A stretch of 64,000 nucleotides of DNA, taken from positions 22,544-86,543 of the IMG/VR virus record IMGVR_UViG_3300034068_000286. One strand, 5' to 3'. Each line of letters opens with the position of its first letter. The stretch's first letter is position 1. Shown one piece after another: positions 63,740-64,000 of the stretch. A program made the position numbers and the translations under genes. Source of the DNA: a virus. The notes beneath the pieces are model-generated. The model saw only the letters and a program-made list of their open reading frames with translations, had not been told where the DNA came from and ran no database searches.

Positions 63740-63784
63740 TTAGCAAGAAAACCGCTTGCTGTCGGGCATGAACTTCTTGTCCAT
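63740..63784 (-). CDS. 14-codon leader peptide frame
   Basis: MDKKFMPDSKRFSC, beginning exactly six bases after TATAAT and lacking a Shine-Dalgarno. The product is too short to judge by similarity. It may be a leaderless control peptide for 63423-63713, or a chance ATG in a conserved promoter tail. Confidence 0.25.
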   Translation of the reverse strand: MDKKFMPDSKRFSC

Positions 63785-63790
63785 GTTCTT

Positions 63791-63819
63791 ATTATACCAC
63801 AAAGTGTTCGAAAAGTCAA
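63791..63819 (-). promoter_or_regulatory. sigma70-like promoter of the DNA ligase block
   Basis: Minus-strand TTGACT (63814-63819), 17-base spacer and TATAAT (63791-63796), followed by AAGAACATG. It can drive the run 63713-57352. Confidence 0.8.
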
Positions 63820-63842
63820 CCACTTTCTGGCAAAATCTAAAA

Positions 63843-64000
63843 TTATTTTTCATCTTGGTCCAATAGGTCCAGATCCTGTTTGGTTCCATTCTTAGCAGGA
63901 TCAAATGTCATAACAGCACTATAAAGGGTCTGGGCAATCTTGACATTGTTCTCTGGACTAAAGTGGTTTCTAAATGTAACTGGATGAATACCATGTACGG
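63843..64000 (-). CDS. C-terminal part of an unknown protein (runs off window)
   Basis: The open frame from the window edge ends with TAA at 63843-63845 and gives 52 residues, including HGIHPVTFRNHFSPENNVKI and LYSAVMTFDPAKNGTK. It has an acidic end. I do not recognise it; the rest lies beyond the window. Confidence 0.5.
   Translation of the reverse strand, partial: VHGIHPVTFRNHFSPENNVKIAQTLYSAVMTFDPAKNGTKQDLDLLDQDEK

Noticed and set aside
1-64000. tRNA or rRNA genes
   Set aside because: I looked for T-loop (GGTTCGAATCC-like) and cloverleaf patterns in the intergenic spaces and saw none; spaces are too short for rRNA. A dedicated scan was not possible.

Overview
The window is part of the genome of a large tailed phage, probably a T4-like myovirus of an aquatic Gram-negative (proteobacterium-like) host. 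The signs are dense, mostly overlapping genes; a GroES-type co-chaperonin, dCMP deaminase, DnaQ-like exonuclease, phage-type ATP-dependent DNA ligase and SleB-type lysin; collagen-like and beta-rich fibre proteins; many short phage hypotheticals; and phage copies of host proteins (ClpX, ClpS, Hsp20, bS21, A-type Fe-S carrier). All but three genes lie on the minus strand, so transcription runs from high to low coordinates. The exceptions are an alpha/beta hydrolase at 5541, an HNH nuclease at 25276 and a 2OG oxygenase at 31705. No tRNA, rRNA, integrase, transposase or CRISPR array was seen, and no gene-free stretch exceeds 300 bases.

Layout. 1-10.1 kb: nucleotide, DNA and repair-type genes (GroES, a small Pol III alpha-like protein, Fe-S carrier, QueD-like protein, exonuclease, dCMP deaminase), a Bax-inhibitor-1 membrane protein and GIY-YIG-like proteins. 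10.2-14.1 kb: tiny genes driven by repeated strong promoters. 14.1-18.8 kb: virion or adhesin region with a papain-like protease, a tandem family of modular fibre-like proteins and a Gly-rich coiled-coil protein, followed by a LuxR-type regulator. 20.7-41.7 kb: auxiliary metabolism with an amidinotransferase-like enzyme, eight 2-oxoglutarate/Fe(II) oxygenases, a B12/radical SAM enzyme, MTA/SAH nucleosidase-like and APRT enzymes, a QueC-like PP-loop enzyme, SprT, HAD, and the proteostasis/ribosome set (ClpS, Hsp20, bS21, ClpX). 41.7-44.5 kb: lysin, P-loop kinase, methyltransferase and nuclease. 44.6-57.3 kb: one long convoy with a NodU/CmcH carbamoyltransferase, six further radical SAM enzymes, a glycosyltransferase-SGNH fusion and a separate SGNH protein. 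57.4-64 kb: small conserved phage proteins, a possible PD-(D/E)XK nuclease and DNA ligase.

How the parts may work together (inference). The oxygenases, radical SAM enzymes, amidino-, carbamoyl-, methyl- and glycosyltransferases look like a tailoring pathway for a small molecule, glycan or peptide, perhaps on the cell surface or virion. The nucleosidase and APRT could recycle the 5'-deoxyadenosine and SAH that such SAM enzymes release. ClpX keeps the ClpP-docking IGF loop and may redirect host proteolysis.

Regulatory signals seen directly: fifteen sigma70-like promoters, fourteen of them with an exact 17-base spacer. Several have an ATG exactly six bases after the -10 box, suggesting leaderless messages. 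Five copies of a hairpin with a GTTG/CAAC stem and an 8-base A/T-rich loop are found; the four on the minus-strand side lie just upstream of promoters. An 11-base motif is shared upstream of the LuxR-type gene and of the neighbouring structural gene.
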